Made by a program: the position numbers and the translations under genes. The notes beneath the pieces were generated by a model, which did not search any database, was not told the origin of the DNA, and was given only the letters and a program-made list of their open reading frames with translations. From Symsagittifera roscoffensis (Eukaryota; Xenacoelomorpha; Acoela; Convolutidae): a stretch of DNA of 64,000 nt. The first letter of the stretch is position 1. Each line of letters opens with the position of its first letter. The DNA is taken from assembly GCF_963678635.1 (NCBI RefSeq), contig NC_087066.1, forward strand, positions 63,742,282 to 63,806,281, in the 5' to 3' direction. Of the stretch, positions 38,394 to 50,213 are shown one piece after another.

Positions 38394-40553
38394 AACAAGT
38401 TACCAGGGTCAGTTCTCTGACCTCTATTGCTGCTAAAAAAGCAGCACTGCAGCATCCTATTAATGTATGCAAATGCGCATTTTTGTTCAAACAAAACAGG
38501 AAAAAGCAGGCTTAAGGTGCGACTAATTTGGCTTTTTTTAAATCTAATTTTCGAGTTTTCATAATGATTTTTTTGGTTCTCTGCGTTTTTTGAAGACTCT
38601 GGCTTATAGTTGTATAGTTGTATACAACTAGAATTAGTTCAAGTGGTTGTAAACATGTCTCAAGTACCTATTCAGCTTTATCCCTCCAAATCATTCAATG
38701 TTGTAAATGAAGCTTCCTCGCAAACTCTATATAGAAACACTAAAAACGGTAATTACTTGTAGAGAAACTTTTTTCTCACTAGTTTTGGCAATTCTCATTA
38801 TTAAAAAAAATGATTTCACGCTAATCTACTTAAGTTCCAACTACGGTCTCTGTCCCTGTACACAATGAAGCATTCTGAAATCAGAGGTATTTTGCAAATT
38901 CATATCAGGTACTTGTAGTTTTCATCAACTGGCAAAAGGAAACTATTTACAAAAATCAATGGCATTTTTTAGCCGACTTCCTGGTTTTATGATAAACATG
39001 GATAGATCCCCGAGGTTATTTATTCTCAATGAATGCCTTCACAGACCATTTTCTTAGTTCAGAAGGTGCAAGCGGTTTCTTGAAACCTCGGATTCACCTC
39101 CTAGCTTTTTCATGTTTAAAATGCAATCCTTGCTCTCCCAAATTTTTTCAGAGCAGATATTAAGCCGGAGTTACTGAGGCCATTTGTCGGACCTCAGACT
39201 CGTTCGATTGAAATACGATCCAACCGTTTTTTTTTGCAAGGAAACGAAAATGCGGTATTGTTTTAATAGATCGCCGGAACAGACAAAATAATTTCTTTCA
39301 CGGCTTTCTCTGTTTTGTGAAAAAATTCATTTTTTATGCAGTGTTTTTTCTGAATTTTTACGAGATTTTTTTATTGTAGAAGTTTTTTCAGTTTTTTGTG
39401 TGGAAAAATTTTTACCAGCGCAAATTTCATATGTAATCAAGCTCGTTGCCTTTTGTTTAACAAGTTACCAGGGTCAGTTCTCTTAACTCTAAAAAAACAC
39501 TGCAGCCATGGGCGAATCTAGGAATTTCTCGAGGGGAGGGCGAATTTTCAAAAATGTTCGAAATTTTGTCGACCTCTTTTTTAGGTCGACCAAATTGAGT
39601 TTTTCGAATTGTACCAAAGCACTGTTATGTCCCTGTTTTGACAAAATGTTCTGCGCCGCAGGCAAAACTTTGAAAAAACAGGCCAAAAAAAGGTATTTTT
39701 AGGCATTTTTGGAAAGTTTTGACCAAAAAATGGCGTTTTTTTTCGGCTTGCGCTCCCCCCTCAAAATAAGTATCTATTGGAGCCTAAGGCGCCTTTAGAA
39801 ATTTTCAGAGTCCATCACCAAAAATAGATATTGGAAAATAGTACAAAGGGTGGACCCTTTGGGTCGGCAGGGGGTCGAATCACTGAGGAGAAAGAAGCGT
39901 CCGCCCAACCCGCCCCCCACCTAAATCCGCCCCTGACTGCATCATCCTATTAGTGTATGCAATTGCGCATTATTGTTGAAACAAAACAGAAAAAAGCATG
40001 TTTAAGTGCGACTAATTTGGCTTTCTTAAGTCTAATTTTTGAGTGTTCATAAGGATTTTTTCATTCTCCGCGTTTGTTGAAGACTCTGGCGTATTGTTGT
40101 ATACTATTAAAATTAGTTCAAGTGGCTGTAAATATGTCTCAAGTACCTATTGAGATATTCGAAGCCAAAATGGGGGTGGGGTGGGGGTGGGGGGAGATTG
40201 CTCAATCGATCCAAAACTTTTTTGCTAGCTTTTGAATGAATCAACCATTCAATGTTGTAATTGAAGCTTCCTCGCAAACTCTATATTGAAACACTAAAAA
40301 TGGTAATTACTTGGCGAAAAACTTTTTTTCAATAGTTTTGGAAATTTTGGTTTTGTTCTAAAAAATCGCCAGGACAGACAAGATAAATTCTTTCACTGCT
40401 TTCTCTGTTTTGTGAAAAAAAAATATTTTTATGCAGTATTTTTTCTAAATTTTCACGAGACTTTTTGATTGTAGAAGTTTTGTCAGTAATTCGTGCGGAA
40501 AAATTTTACAGACGCAAATTTCGTATGTAATCAAAATTGTTGCCTTGTGTTTA
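38394..40553 (+). repeat. tandem duplication of a ~1.07-kb unit
   Basis: Both units open AAGTTACCAGGGTCAGTTCT (about 38399 and 39463) and share GCGACTAATTTGGCTTT, CAAGTGG..GTAAA and CTTTCTCTGTTTTGTG blocks. Unit 2 carries a hAT-like MITE (39507-39935) and lacks roughly 0.45 kb of the middle of unit 1. Confidence 0.75.
39507..39935. mobile_element. hAT-like MITE, copy 1
   Basis: Ends CATGGGCGAATCTAGG and CCTAAATCCGCCCCTG are imperfect inverted repeats, flanked by 8-bp ACTGCAGC / ACTGCATC (7 of 8). Unit 1 of the surrounding duplication holds the matching empty site (CACTGCAGCATCC, near 38445). Non-coding, so non-autonomous. An 8-bp duplication and CAGGGG-type ends are hAT features. Confidence 0.8.
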
Positions 40554-40576
40554 ACGATTGTAGCTAAAGACGAAAC

Positions 40577-41075
40577 GCGAGTGCTCGCTCGTATCAGGGC
40601 AAAGCCCTGATTGTTCCGACTGTCTTTCAAAGTCTTTGGAGCAGTAATAACATGAAAAAAATGAATGCATTAAAACGAAAATAAGAAAAAAGATAAAAAC
40701 TTTTTTGGTGAAAATCATCCCCCCACACGCCAGATAAATTACAAAGTGATGAGTTTTGCTCCTAGTAACAAATTAGTTATGACAAATAAACTTCCTTCAA
40801 CCAATTTAGAACGATTTCTAAGATGGGTTAAATCTCCGCTTACGTGTTAAAAACGCTAAAATGGCAATCTTCAAACACCATAACTTAACGAAAAAACCAC
40901 AGGAAATATTAAAGGAAATATCTTTTCAAATTTAAGCTCAGGAAAATAATACCTTTCGAAAACCATAGTCAAAAATAGCTAGTTAAAAAATCGAAATTTG
41001 CCTAAAGAAAAAAGACCACCCCGAGCAGAAAAATTCCGTTAATTTTGTTACAAAAAAAAAACGGACCAAAAACAG
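40577..41075 (+). repeat. family R repeat, copy 7
   Basis: GCTCGTATCAGGGCAAAGCC start, TTCCGACTGTCTTTCAAAG, CGCTTACGTGTTAAAAACGC, and a degraded end ACGGACCAAAAAC. Confidence 0.7.
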
Positions 41076-41381
41076 CGGAACCCAATACAGGGTATTTACT
41101 TCAAACCACCTTCAGATAAAAGCAAAGCAATCAACAATTCATGCAAATTATTGGCAAGGACATTTAATTATTCCAATGCGGCGCAATGTTACATTGAAAA
41201 ATTGATTTTAGACACATAATTTCGGCAGAGCTAAGGTTGGCGACACCAACTTTCTTAAGTTTCACCTCCTTTCATTTGATTGAGCAGTCCGCTCCAAGCT
41301 GTAAATAGCAATCCACTGCTGCGTCAAAGAACACAGATGCTGACATCCAATATTTGACAAAGCAGTTTGAATTGAAAGCTA
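41076..41381. other. spacer, nothing recognised
   Basis: About 300 bp between two family R copies; no frame or repeat of note. Confidence 0.4.
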
Positions 41382-41505
41382 CAAGACTGATTCTATCAGA
41401 ACCAAGTCCCTGAATGTTCCGACTGCCTCTCAAGGTCTATGGAGCAGCAATAACATGAAAAAAATGTAATAAAATAAAACAAATTTTTGAGATTTTTTGT
41501 AATAA
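41382..41505 (+). repeat. family R repeat, 5' fragment (copy 8)
   Basis: CAAGACTGATTCTATCAGAA, GAATGTTCCGACTGCC and GGAGCAGCAATAACATGAAA match the family start, then similarity stops at the border of the BEL/Pao-like region, so the repeat is truncated there. Confidence 0.6.
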
Positions 41506-44500
41506 CGGAGAAAAAACTCTGCTCAGTAAACTCAACTCGTTCATCGAGTTCCTTAGTGGCAGCAGCAGAAACCAGGTTGCAGAACTCAAACCAACTGTCA
41601 GCGGAAATCATGGTTACCACATCACCCGAAAAAATGAAGACATCGCAGTACGCATTTTATAATGCAGAACAACATCACCGAAAAGAACTCACAAATTCAA
41701 TACAATGCAACTTGTCCACGTCTTCGGAAGAAGAAACACGAAATCATACCACGCGCTCGCCGACACGGCCCCATCATATCTTTGACAAACAGAAACAAGC
41801 TATTCAACAACAGACGATCGGCGAGCAGAAAAATGCCAATAGATAAGACTTTGCGAACCCAATTACGGATAAAACTACTCACACCATCATCCACAACAGG
41901 AGCTCAGCAAAAACCCACAACCAAATCGAAAAAAAAACGAACAACCGACAAACAGACAAGAAAGAAGAATGATTGGCTGCTTCACATAATCCCCCCTCAT
42001 TTGCAAGCAACACGGCTTTTTCCTAATGCCAGCACTACAAACGAATGATTGGCAAAAACTTCGGAGATGCATTTTTTTAGCTGAGTACTGATACAACAAT
42101 CAAGATTGACGACGATAAAAGTTCGGAAACAGTGTTCTACGAACAACAACATCCCAACATAGTAAACATTAGTTTCCAATCAACAGGTTTGCAATGCCCA
42201 TCGTTTGCATTTACTACACCGCAATTTCATCATCTAATGCATGTGGGATTACACGAGTAGCCCAGCGACATTTATCGATGTCGGAACCCATCTCACAGAA
42301 AGCAACTACAGTTTGCCACAAGATCAAGTTTTCCAAACTCATCAGCAATTACATTCAACTGAACTATCTTCACACCATAAATTACCCAGTCAGAAACAAC
42401 AAACTGGTGAACAAATAAAATCTTACACAGTTTGATGGTTCTTCAACCATTAACAAACAAACTGTAAATGAGTTTCAACAGAAAAAACATATAGCGACAT
42501 CCTCTTGTATATTTAAAAATCCTAGAATGCAAACCACAGGACAGCCGTCAGTAACAACTGAAGATTTTTAGCCAAGTTACAATTCTGACTTCTATTCATT
42601 ACAGGTTGATGCTTTTCCAAACAACTTTAACGGAATCGGATATTCTTATCAGTAATCGATCATCAGTATTCGATCTCCCAAGTAATCGATCTAAGGGTAA
42701 TTACTACAAAGACAAACAAAACCATGGATATAAGATTCAGATATCCCTTGATGCAAACAACCTCGACATTTCCGTATCAAATTTCCTTACAAACTATGTC
42801 AGTCATATCGACGCAATCTTCATGGCAATCAATGGTTCATATGAATCCAGTTTCTTAGTAGTACCAGAAGCATCAACTTTTCCACAACTAAGTTCAGCAC
42901 AAGCAGTACCAAGGACTCTTCAACTTCATCCTTATATGAAACCAACATCCAGTACGCATCAACAGACAAGGATCAACGCCGCGTCAAAAATTTATCAACC
43001 ATTTTGGAATAAAACGATTCTTCCAGATAAGACAGAGCTAAGGTGCAATCCTCATCAATCTGAAAATTATGTTCTGCAGCCATCTTTGATTCAAACCACT
43101 TCGCCAAATCGACATTTCCAGAGTTTATAGAGCAATCTTCAGCAAGCTATCATCTACTTAAACATTAGTCGAAATAACAGAGATAAAATCAACTTCAAAA
43201 CCACAGTCAAGTTACAACCATTTCAAAATTCATCCTTTAATGGTAATGCTTTGGTTTTTCAAGACTGATTGAATAGAATTACCTACCTACAAAATGCTGT
43301 GACTGGTAAGGCGAAAAAACTAATCAAAGGTTCCTCATGAAAACCAGCGCTGGAAGATCTCAAATCACGTTTTGGCGATACATTTAGTGTCGGCAACGTG
43401 TACATTAAACAACTAGAAACCTAGCCAGCAGCCACCAAAAGCAGATAACCTTTTCTTTCTTTTGTCGCTTTCATAAAACAAATGGTTCAAAAACTCAAAA
43501 ATTTGGGTTTCAATGCAGATTTGGTATCTTTTACTTTGACAAAGCCTGTCAAAAATAAAATACCGCAAGATTTGCTACTTAATTGGACAAAATACACTGT
43601 TTGAACCGACATACAGGACACAGTTGTTCAACTCTCACAAAATTGGCTAGAAGTGCTCGCGAAAATCTACGACAAACTCCACAATCATTTTCTATCCTTC
43701 AACATTAAAGTAAATTAAACATGAAATAGTGATGTCATACCGCCTCGTTTCTCAAATTTTTTTGAAGCTATCCACAGGCTTCCAAAACAAACGAAACAGA
43801 CATCTTTAATCAATTTAGACCAAAATTCAAGCAGTGCTCTTCCTGTAAGAACGAACTTAAACTCATGCAGTGCCCACAAAATTCTTTTTCTACCCCACCT
43901 CAACGCTACATTATCGTAAAACAACTTGAACTATGTTCCAAATGCCGAACCACTCATCACCTCAGAACTAATCGTGTCTCAAACAAATGTTGTCAAGAAA
44001 GCAACGGATTTCATCAAAAAAAATTTGGCCAAACAAAGAAGTTTAAAAAATCAACTTTCGCTGTCACAGCCAACCATGACTTGTTTCACAAGACAATGCA
44101 CTCAACATGTCAAGGAACAGTCTGGGCTTCTAAGTTTGGTAGTGAACTCACACCTCAGGAAACCAGAAGCCTAAATCAGCAGTCTCCTGATTTTCATCAA
44201 AAAAGCAAAGAAAAAACCGAAAAGTAGAAGGTTTCCGAGCCAATCAGACTAAAGCCGACATGAAGCCCAGCAATCTTCCAAACCACAACATCAGCTACAA
44301 GAAACAAAGATGTCCTCGCAACAAAACAAAAACACCGCATGCTCAGAAAATCAGGGAGTAATTACCGCCTCTGAATTTTCGAGTTTTTGTTCAGAACAAG
44401 CTCATGGGTTTAAGCAACTACAACTAATGCCGCTCTTTTTCTGCCATGGTGAAATGAGTACAAACACTTACGCACTAATTGGCCACGGAAGCCAATTTAG

Positions 44501-44830
44501 ATTCATCATTGATGGAATAGCCGATAAACTACCACTTCTATCAATAGAACACTCATCAATGTCTCTTTGTTACATCAACATTAATCATGAAAAGCCAGTT
44601 GCGAAGGTTGATAATCATGTTCACATCTCATTGCATGACAAACCGGATATTGAGTTCTCTATGAATAACTTGTACAAAACTTTTGTTTGAACATACCGGC
44701 GGCAGACGTTTTCATTTTGAACGAGATTTGCAGCTCTTCTGACACAATTCGGTATATTCAATTTCCTCACCTCGATCATGAAAAAATTGGTGCTTTGTTT
44801 GCTGTTAACTCATCCTTGTTCACATAACCT
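41506..44830 (+). pseudogene. degraded BEL/Pao retroelement, gag to protease
   Basis: Broken frames keep the colinear order of BEL/Pao Gag-Pol. From 43278 a DUF1759-like Gag segment reads TYLQNAVTGKAKKLIKG, then LKSRFGDTF after a stop, then KIPQDLLLNWTKY. At about 43830-44000 Cys-rich knuckles follow (QCSSCKNELKLMQC, LELCSKCRTTHH). At 44310-44690 a retropepsin-like region reads ALIGHGSQFRFIIDG. Several in-frame stops and frameshifts are present. The protease Asp expected in the DxGSQ motif is Gly (GGC), so the enzyme would be dead. Upstream open segments (41487-41846, 41662-42048, 42606-43130) share the A/C-rich bias and probably belong to it. RT, RNase H and integrase were not found. LTRs not identified. 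Confidence 0.65.
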
Positions 44831-47312
44831 CTACAGGTTATTGAAAGAAACTATTTATAACTACAGCTGTACAGACAAAACACGGACGAACATTAGCCGT
44901 TGAATGCCAACTGAACAAAAACGGACAACAACGACACTCACCCAAATTAAAACATCTATCTTTTGTTTTCCACGTTACTCGCAACAAAACAAGCTACCTC
45001 TAGACTATCTTGTACAGGAATATTGAAAACTCGAGGAGAACGGAATCACTGCACCCAACAAAAACTACAGCAGTGACGAGAAATCTAGGATAACACAACA
45101 AGACTTGTGATTGGACGATGCTAAATAGGTCTTCCCTGGAAACCCAACTCAAGTCTCAGCAACAAACTACTTGCAGAAAAGACTCGCAAAAAACCTTTAT
45201 CTACAAAAATTGTACAAAAAGACATTAACTACGGACCTGAAAAAATCTTACGCGCAGCCAGCAGTTTTCAATAAAGAATTAACTTCTAGATCGTTGTATC
45301 CGCCTCATCACGAGTTGTAAAGTTCAAATGCTAATCTCTAAATTGTTATCTGCTAACAAGTCCAGAGTTGCTTGCAAACCTTACTGGAGTCCTTCTACGA
45401 TTTCGTAAATTTAGTATTGCGACACTAGCTGACATCGAAGGAACATTTATGCAAATTACGAAGCAAGCAGAAGACCGTTCCGCTATACTTCTTCTCTGGA
45501 ATCAGAACAAGGTTATTAGACATCGTTTAAATTTATTTTTATAATTTTAAATGATACATCGCGTACTTTTCACAGAAAAAATATCAGTTTTGGTAAACTT
45601 TTCTTCTTGTATGTTTAACACGATTACTTGGGTGTTTTAATACACGACAAATTTTCGGTTTTCGTGTAAATAGTACACGATTTATCGTGTAAATCATTCG
45701 ACACAAATTGCGCAAATTTACACGAAAATTCATGTAAATGGCTACAAAATCTTGTGTTGATTTTATACCGATATATTGTGTGAATGTAAACATTTTTCCT
45801 TGTGTTAGCACATGACTCATTTTTAGAGTGTACATACCTGGATTCATGCATACATACTACACACTTACATACTTTTATCAGTTATCGGTATTTTGAGCTG
45901 TTTCTCTTGAGGTTTTTTGACGGTGTCTCCCGATGTGGATAAGCAGGGTGGACTAACAATCGATTTTGGGGCAAATTGACAAAATAAGAGCAGGTTTGAT
46001 CAAAATCAAGCACAATCGACAGAGGAGATCACTCAAACCAGCAAGACGATTTTTACTGTGTTTTCATGCAGAATAGCTAAATTATAATCCATTGTATTTC
46101 ATTTTTCTTGTAAAACATTATTTTGATAGAAAAAAGGATTATAATCTATTATAATAGATTATAATAGATTATAAGAGATTACAATAGATTTTCGGAAAAA
46201 TTATGATAATCAATTATAATTGATTTTAATTTATTAAATTGTCACTAAAAATGTTATCATTATAATGGATTATAAATCGTTTAACCATCTAAAATTGGCG
46301 CTTATAATTAATTATAATTTTGCTAAAAGTACAATTATAATAATAATATAATCGATAACTTTCTTTTTTTACTGGGTGCGGGAGCTCATTCCAAAATTTT
46401 TTTTAGCATTTTTTAAAAGAGAATTGCTGAGGTTTTTCTCTGATTCTTTGATGCGGCTTAAAGTAATCAACTTTGAAGCTCTCTAAGGATTCATCACAAT
46501 CTTATGTAAGCACTAATGTGCTCTAATGTAGAAATAATGTTATTCACTTTTCTTTCTTTTTATATTAACTTTCTATTGCATGAAAAAATTGGTAATTATG
46601 TGTTGCAGGGACGTTAATTAAATTGGTTTTCAGGTGTTTTTTTAAATTATAACATTGAAGAAAGTCACCGAGCAAGAAGAAAGGGCATTAAAAACTACAC
46701 GCCCTCAATTTGTCGGTTTAATTTTCATCTACAACGGGAATTAAAATTATTCGTTGAAGCGCGCAGTATGCTGATTATAATTATAAAGATCCCAAATAAA
46801 GAGTTATTGAAAGCAAAAAGCCTTCGGCGCTGTTACTAATTTGAAGAGGGAGCGCGGCGCCGAAAAAGCCGGTTTTCGAGCTAAATTTCCAAAAACTGCC
46901 TAAGAAAGTAGTTCATGCATTAAAGGCTTAAATGAAAGACAATTATTGCTATTATTGGAGTAAGTGTATATAAAATCTAACTGGGGGTAACTTATTCATA
47001 CTTTAAAAAAACTTAGAAATCAGCTCTGAGCTCCTTAACATCCTGCCAATTTCAGATCTTGTGCAGACATGGTCAAGGTTTCGTTTGGACATGGACTTGC
47101 CTGAAGCAGGATTGAGGCAGGTATGAATTTTGTCACAAATGCAGACCTGCTCAAGGCCAGATTCAGACCTGGAACATGATCGGGTCAGATCTGGTTCAAA
47201 TCCGAGCAGATCTGACCGATGTACATTCTGGGTCTAAATCTGGACTATGCGTGCACAAACTTCATAAAAGCTTAAATGTTCAATTCTTTCTTTATGGTGT
47301 AATCGTTAACCG
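44831..47312. other. non-coding, mixed repeats
   Basis: To about 45300 the A/C-rich bias suggests further decayed BEL/Pao sequence. 45560-45850 is rich in ACACGA/GTGTAAAT blocks in both orientations and ends with TTTTTAGAGTGTAC, MITE-like. 46080-46385 carries TTATAATC repeats. 46815-46875 is an inverted hAT-MITE fragment (GGGAGCGCGGCGCCGAAAAA). 47183-47217 holds an 11-bp inverted repeat GGTCAGATCTG/CAGATCTGACC. Confidence 0.4.
46080..46385. repeat. TTATAATC-rich repeat (partial copy C of G-head family)
   Basis: At least eight ATTATAATC/GATTATAA variants, ending ACTGGGTGCGGG, matching the distal parts of the repeats at 134-525 and 36540-37060. Confidence 0.5.
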
Positions 47313-47822
47313 TTGGAGCGTTCGCGAACTGTAGCCAATTCTAGTCGTGTTTTGCTGTTTCCGCTTCCAACTCTTGATTTGACGAATTGCATCTTGGCCA
47401 AGTCTCGCAACTCGCATCGAAATGTGTACTTATGTGAAATTGTGCGACCATCTTGTAACGGCCACAAATTTAGTCCATTATCCCACTTTGTTTTACCAGT
47501 CGCTCACCTAAAAACGTTCCTGAATGGCCTCGTATGTCCAGCCAAGTTCGGCTTGAATCTCATGAAAAGATTAGCCGACCTTAAGCGAGATAGCTCATGC
47601 AATACGCAATCTGGCCACTTAAACTTATGGATGCACGGGTGTAATCCCTTCATTAGACAAAACGGAGTCGAACTATTCGATTATATGGATCAAAGTTCAA
47701 ATTTAAGTCAGCTGACTTCTGCAAAATTTTCATTTAATGCAATGAGTACTTTTTCAGTTTTGTCTCAACGGCGCATAACGCCGCCTCTATTTACTACTAA
47801 AACATCATCCAAACGCACCTGA
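47313..47822 (+). CDS. hypothetical 169-aa frame, doubtful
   Basis: The longest non-element frame in this stretch, with balanced amino acids and somewhat higher GC than its surroundings. No motif, signal peptide or domain recognised, and no splice signals assigned. It ends just before a family R copy. It could be an exon, part of an old transposon, or chance. Confidence 0.25.
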   Translation: MERSRTVANSSRVLLFPLPTLDLTNCILAKSRNSHRNVYLCEIVRPSCNGHKFSPLSHFVLPVAHLKTFLNGLVCPAKFGLNLMKRLADLKRDSSCNTQSGHLNLWMHGCNPFIRQNGVELFDYMDQSSNLSQLTSAKFSFNAMSTFSVLSQRRITPPLFTTKTSSKRT

Positions 47823-47999
47823 ATCATCCATCACTTTATAAAGTTGGTTCCTCATTTTGCCTTAAAGTCCAGACCTTAATCGTTTTCGACCGCCCTGCAA
47901 AACCTAATCTACACAGTGTTTTTTTTGCAACTGACCAGAGATACACCGTATGATGATGATTATCATATAAATCTGAGTAGCAAACAATCTGGAAGAAAA

Positions 48000-48535
48000 C
48001 AAGACTGCTCGTATCAGGTCGAAGCCCTGAATGTTCCGACTGCCTTTTAAGGTTTATGGAGCAGTAATAACATAACGAAATTAAACATAACAAAACAAAA
48101 TGAAATTTTTTTTTCTAATTTTTTTTTGTGAAAAACATCACCCCACACGCCATATAAAGTACAAAAGGATAGATTTCGCTCCTTGTAACACATCAATTAT
48201 GGCAAATAAGCTTCTTTCAACCAATTTGGAACGATTTATAAGACGGATTAACTCTCCGCTTACGCGTTAATAGCGCGAAATATATAAATATATCGCGCGC
48301 TAATTGTCCCGAATTGGCCGAAATGGCAATCTTTAAACCCCCATAACTTAAAGAAAAATGATCTCAGGAGAAATATCTTTTCAAATTTGAGCTCAGGACA
48401 ACAATATCTTTCGAATGATATTTAAAAATTCCGTCAAAAATGGCTAGTAAAAAATTCGAAATTTGTCTGAAGAAAATTAAACCCAACACGAGCACAAATA
48501 TTCCGTTACTTTCGTATCGAAAGTCGGAACAATAA
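48000..48535 (+). repeat. family R repeat, copy 9 (near full length)
   Basis: CAAGACTGCTCGTATCAGG start, CGCTTACGCGTTAATAGCGC centre, CGAAAGTCGGAACAATAAAA end. One of the best-preserved copies. Confidence 0.8.
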
Positions 48536-48600
48536 AATTAATCTCAAACGATGGGGAATATCGAAAAACTAATTTAACCACAGTAATCCTCCTAAAAATT

Positions 48601-48940
48601 TTGTTCGTAACAAAAGTAACGGATTATTTGTGCTGGAGGTGAGTTTTTTTTTCATCAGACAAGTTTCGACTTTTTAACTAGTCCTTTTTGACAGAATTTT
48701 TTATATCATTCGAAAGGTATTGTTGTCCTGAGCTCAAATTTGAAAAGATATATCACCTGTGATCATTTTTCGTAAAGTTACGGGGGTTTAAAGGTTGCCA
48801 TTTTGGCCAATTTGGGACAATTAACGCTCGATATATAATTCGCTTTATTAATGCATAAGCGGAAATTCAATCCGTCTTAGAAATCGTTACAAATTGGTTG
48901 AAGGAAGCTTTTTTGCTATAATAGATTTTTGGCAAATACG
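48601..48940 (-). repeat. family R repeat, copy 10 (inverted, truncated)
   Basis: Reads GTAACGGATTATTTGTGCT through ATGCATAAGCGGA and CAAATTGGTTGAAGG in reverse orientation, 65 bp after copy 9, so copies 9 and 10 form a large imperfect inverted repeat. Confidence 0.75.
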
Positions 48941-49165
48941 GTTGAAGGACGCTTATTTGCCATAATTCATTTTTGGCAAATTGGTTGCATCTTGGCCGAG
49001 AATCGTTTTCATTTTAAAAGAAGATATCTATTTACATTTCAGCTCAAGGCATCATTATGCATCAGATGATAAGAAAAAATGTCAAAGGTCGCAATCGGTC
49101 TGAAGGAAAAAACACCAAGAGAACAAATATTCAGTCATTTTCTACAAAAAGGGGGAAAAAGATAT

Positions 49166-49686
49166 CAAGACTGCTCGTATCAGGGCGAAGTCTTGAATGT
49201 TCCGACTGCCTTTTAAGGTCTACGCAGCAGTAATGACATGAAAAAATTAAAACTAAAAAAAATGATTTTTTTTTAAATTTGAGATTTTTTGTGGAAATCA
49301 TCCCCCACATGCCATATAAAGTAAAACGAGATAGATTTCGCTCCTAATGACAAATCTATTATAGCAAAAAAGCTTCCTTCAACCAATTTGTAACGATTTC
49401 TAAGACGGATTGAATTTCCGCTTATGCATTAATAAAGCGAATTATATATCGAGCGTTAATTGTCCCAAATCGGCCAAAATGGCAATCTTTCAAGCCCCAT
49501 AACTTTACGAAAAGTAATTGCAGGTGAAATATCTTTTCAAATTTAAGCTCAGGACAACAATAATTTTTGAATGATACAAAAAATTTCTGTCAAAAATGGC
49601 TAGTTGAAAAGTCGAAATTGGACTGAAAAAAACCCACCCCGATCCCAAATATTCCGTTACTTTCGTTACGACAGAGGAACAAACAA
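49166..49686 (+). repeat. family R repeat, copy 11 (near full length)
   Basis: CAAGACTGCTCGTATCAGGG start, CGCTTATGCATTAATAAAGCG centre, CGTTACTTTCGTTACGACAG end. Third copy within 1.7 kb. Confidence 0.8.
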
Positions 49687-49781
49687 TAAAACTTCCGAAA
49701 AATTGGAACACCGTAATTGAAAATAGCTTGCCTCATGTCTATTCAGAGCGATTTTGAGACTGAAAAAATGGCACTTAGGAA

Positions 49782-50213
49782 CAGGGGTGGATCTAGGATT
49801 TTCTCGAGGGGGGGGGGCGGATTTTCAAAAAAAATTCGAAAATTTTGACGAAATTTTTTTTTTTTTTAGGTCGACCAAATTGATTTTTGATTTTTCGAGC
49901 TCTCACAAAGCACTCTTTTGCCCCTATTATGGCATTTTGGCTAAATTTTGTGCGCCGCAGGAAAATTTTTGAAAAACAGTCAAAAAAGCCGTTTTTGGGC
50001 ACTTTTTGAATAATTTTGACAAAAAAATAGCGTTTTTTTGGCGCGCGCTCCCCCTCAAAGTTAGTATATATTGGCGCCCAAGGCGCCTTTAGAAAAATTT
50101 TAGGGTCGGTCGGCCAAAAATGGATTTCTAAAAAAGTATCAAAGGGGGGACCCTTTGGGTTGGCAGGGGGTCGAATCCCTGAGGGAGGGCGTCCGCAAAA
50201 AAATCCGCCCCTG
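49782..50213. mobile_element. hAT-like MITE, copy 2
   Basis: Ends CAGGGGTGGATCTAGG and AAAATCCGCCCCTG, flanked by CTTAGGAA / CTTACGAA (7 of 8). Internal sequence is colinear with 39507-39935 (AGGTCGACCAAATTGA, TGCGCCGCAGG, AAGGCGCCTTTAGAAA, GGACCCTTTGGGT). Confidence 0.8.

Noticed and set aside
46090-46330. CRISPR-like or regulatory array of TTATAATC repeats
   Set aside because: Spacing is irregular, the DNA is eukaryotic, and the blocks match a dispersed repeat family.
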